Assembly (NCBI GenBank): GCA_014763785.1
Contig: JACXUS010000005.1
Coordinates: 1 to 37,667, forward strand
Origin: Sphingomonadales bacterium
Lineage (GTDB): Bacteria > Pseudomonadota > Alphaproteobacteria > Rhodobacterales > Rhodobacteraceae
Direction of reading: 5' to 3'
Length of the DNA: 37,667 bases
Of the stretch, positions 36,255 through 37,667 are shown piece after piece. Under the pieces are notes generated by a model. The model searched no databases and was not told the DNA's origin. It worked only from the letters and a program-made list of their open reading frames with translations. Each line of letters starts with the position of its first letter. The stretch's first letter is position 1. The position numbers were made by a program, and so were the translations under genes.

Positions 36255-37667
36255 TCAGCCCAGCAGACGCCGCGCGATGACCTGCGCCTGAATTTCCGCC
36301 GCACCCTCGAAGATGTTGAGGATGCGCGCGTCGCACAGGATGCGCGAGATCGCATATTCCAGCGCAAAACCGTTGCCGCCGTGGATCTGCAGCGCATTAT
36401 CCGCAGCCGACCACGCCACGCGGGCACCGAGCAGCTTCGCCATCCCGGCCTCGAGGTCGCAGCGGTGGCCGTGATCCTTCTCCCAGGCGCTGAAATAGGT
36501 CAGCTGCCGCGCGATCATGATCTCGACCGCCATGATCGCCAGCTTGCCCGCAACCCGCGGGAAGTCGATCAGCGACTTGCCGAATTGCTTGCGGTCGATG
36601 GCATATTTCATGCCGATCTCGCAGGCCGCCTGTGCCACGCCGACGGCGCGCGCCGCGGTCTGGATGCGGGCCGATTCAAAGGTCTCCATCAGCTGCTTGA
36701 AGCCTTTGCCGGTCTCGCCGCCCAAGAGATTCTCGCCCTTGACGCGGAAGCCGTCAAAGCCGAGCTCGTATTCCTTCATGCCGCGATAGCCCAGAACCTC
36801 GATCTCGCCGCCGGTCATGCCGGGGGTGGGGAAGGGGTTCTCGTCGGTGCCCGGGGTTTTCTCGGCCAGGAACATCGACAGGCCGCGATAATCGGTGGTG
36901 TTCGGATCGGTCCGCGCCAGCAGCGTCATCACATGCGTCCGCGCGGCATGCGTGATCCAGGTCTTGTTGCCGGTCACCACCCAGTCGTCGCCGTCTTTCA
37001 CCGCGCGGGTGCGCAAGCTCCCGAGGTCCGAGCCGGTGTTCGGTTCGGTGAAAACGGCGGTCGAGAGGATCTCGCCCGAGGCCAGACCCGGCAGCCATTT
37101 CGCCTTTTGCTCTTCGGTGCCACCGCAGAGGATCAGCTCGGCCGCGATTTCCGAGCGCGTGCCCAGCGAACCGACCCCGATATAGCCGCGCGACAGCTCC
37201 TCGGTGACCACCACCATCGAGGCTTTCGACAGCCCGAGCCCGCCATATTCCTCGGGGATCGTCAGACCAAAGACGCCGAGTTCCGCCAGCTCCTCGATGA
37301 TCTCCATCGGGATCAGCTCGTCTTTCAGGTGCCATTCATGGGCGTTCGGAATGACGCGTTCCTCGGCATAGCGGTGGAACTGGTCGCGGATCATCTCCAG
37401 CTCTTCGTCGAGCCCCGAGGCGCCGAACAGCGCCCGGCCCTGATTGTCCTGCATCAGCGCGACCAGCGCCATGCGGGCGTCATTGGTGTTGCCGCGCGCC
37501 ATCAGCTGCTCCGCCGCGGCCGAGGGGGTCCAGCTCAGGCCCAGATCCGACAGACGCGCGACCTCGCCCTGGCTCATCGGAATGCCGCCCGCGATCTGGT
37601 TGAGGTATTCGCCAAAGCCGATCTGCAGGATCAGGCTTTCCATCGCGCCAAGGGCGCCGCCCTCGGC
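36255..37667 (-). CDS. mcd: Acyl-CoA dehydrogenase family, probably (2S)-methylsuccinyl-CoA dehydrogenase (5' truncated by window edge)
   Basis: EEYGGLGLSKASMVVVTEELSRGYIGVGSLGTRSEIAAELILCGGTEEQKAKWLPGLASGEILSTAVFTEPNTGSDLGSLRTRA, plus an N-terminal extension beyond a standard ACAD (LILQIGFGEYLNQIAGGIPMSQGEVARLSDLGL). The frame stays open to the window end. Confidence 0.82.
   Translation of the reverse strand, partial: AEGGALGAMESLILQIGFGEYLNQIAGGIPMSQGEVARLSDLGLSWTPSAAAEQLMARGNTNDARMALVALMQDNQGRALFGASGLDEELEMIRDQFHRYAEERVIPNAHEWHLKDELIPMEIIEELAELGVFGLTIPEEYGGLGLSKASMVVVTEELSRGYIGVGSLGTRSEIAAELILCGGTEEQKAKWLPGLASGEILSTAVFTEPNTGSDLGSLRTRAVKDGDDWVVTGNKTWITHAARTHVMTLLARTDPNTTDYRGLSMFLAEKTPGTDENPFPTPGMTGGEIEVLGYRGMKEYELGFDGFRVKGENLLGGETGKGFKQLMETFESARIQTAARAVGVAQAACEIGMKYAIDRKQFGKSLIDFPRVAGKLAIMAVEIMIARQLTYFSAWEKDHGHRCDLEAGMAKLLGARVAWSAADNALQIHGGNGFALEYAISRILCDARILNIFEGAAEIQAQVIARRLLG

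Overview
The window looks like ordinary, gene-dense, high-GC alphaproteobacterial chromosome, most similar to Rhodobacter/Rhodobacterales. It carries about 36 protein genes, most of them core housekeeping. From left to right: ABC permease (5' truncated), lipoprotein, DUF6478 pair, fadH-like reductase with a divergent LysR regulator, OmpA/GNAT/CinA-like operon, map, HAD phosphatase-rsmD-ferredoxin-reductase operon, peroxiredoxin, pterin dehydratase, DUF482 acyltransferase, GDPD-RidA, YbjN-like, smc (TTG start), lrgA/lrgB, TRIC-like channel, ispH-LysE-rnhA, GST, phaZ, NYN protein, folK, rpoZ-rsh-DUF2062-pdxJ-acpS-lepB-rnc-era-DUF1491-recO, GNAT, and the ethylmalonyl-CoA-pathway dehydrogenase mcd (5' truncated). 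I saw no mobile element, CRISPR array, rRNA, tRNA or defence system, and no obviously new multi-gene system. The most interesting signals are non-coding. (1) Candidate promoters of map, folK and rpoZ share an 11-nt spacer motif, CGGMTTTGCCC, in nearly the same register. (2) A post-stop element, CTTYHWCTTGSYCYAAATAYYC-like, is followed by a GC-rich hairpin at three unrelated loci. (3) The recO leader contains mutually exclusive hairpins. (4) Terminators are embedded in the 3' coding ends of convergent neighbours. (5) A perfect DnaA-box string and a 14-bp palindrome lie in the smc/lrgA divergent region. All of these come from reading the sequence by eye and need computational and experimental checks.
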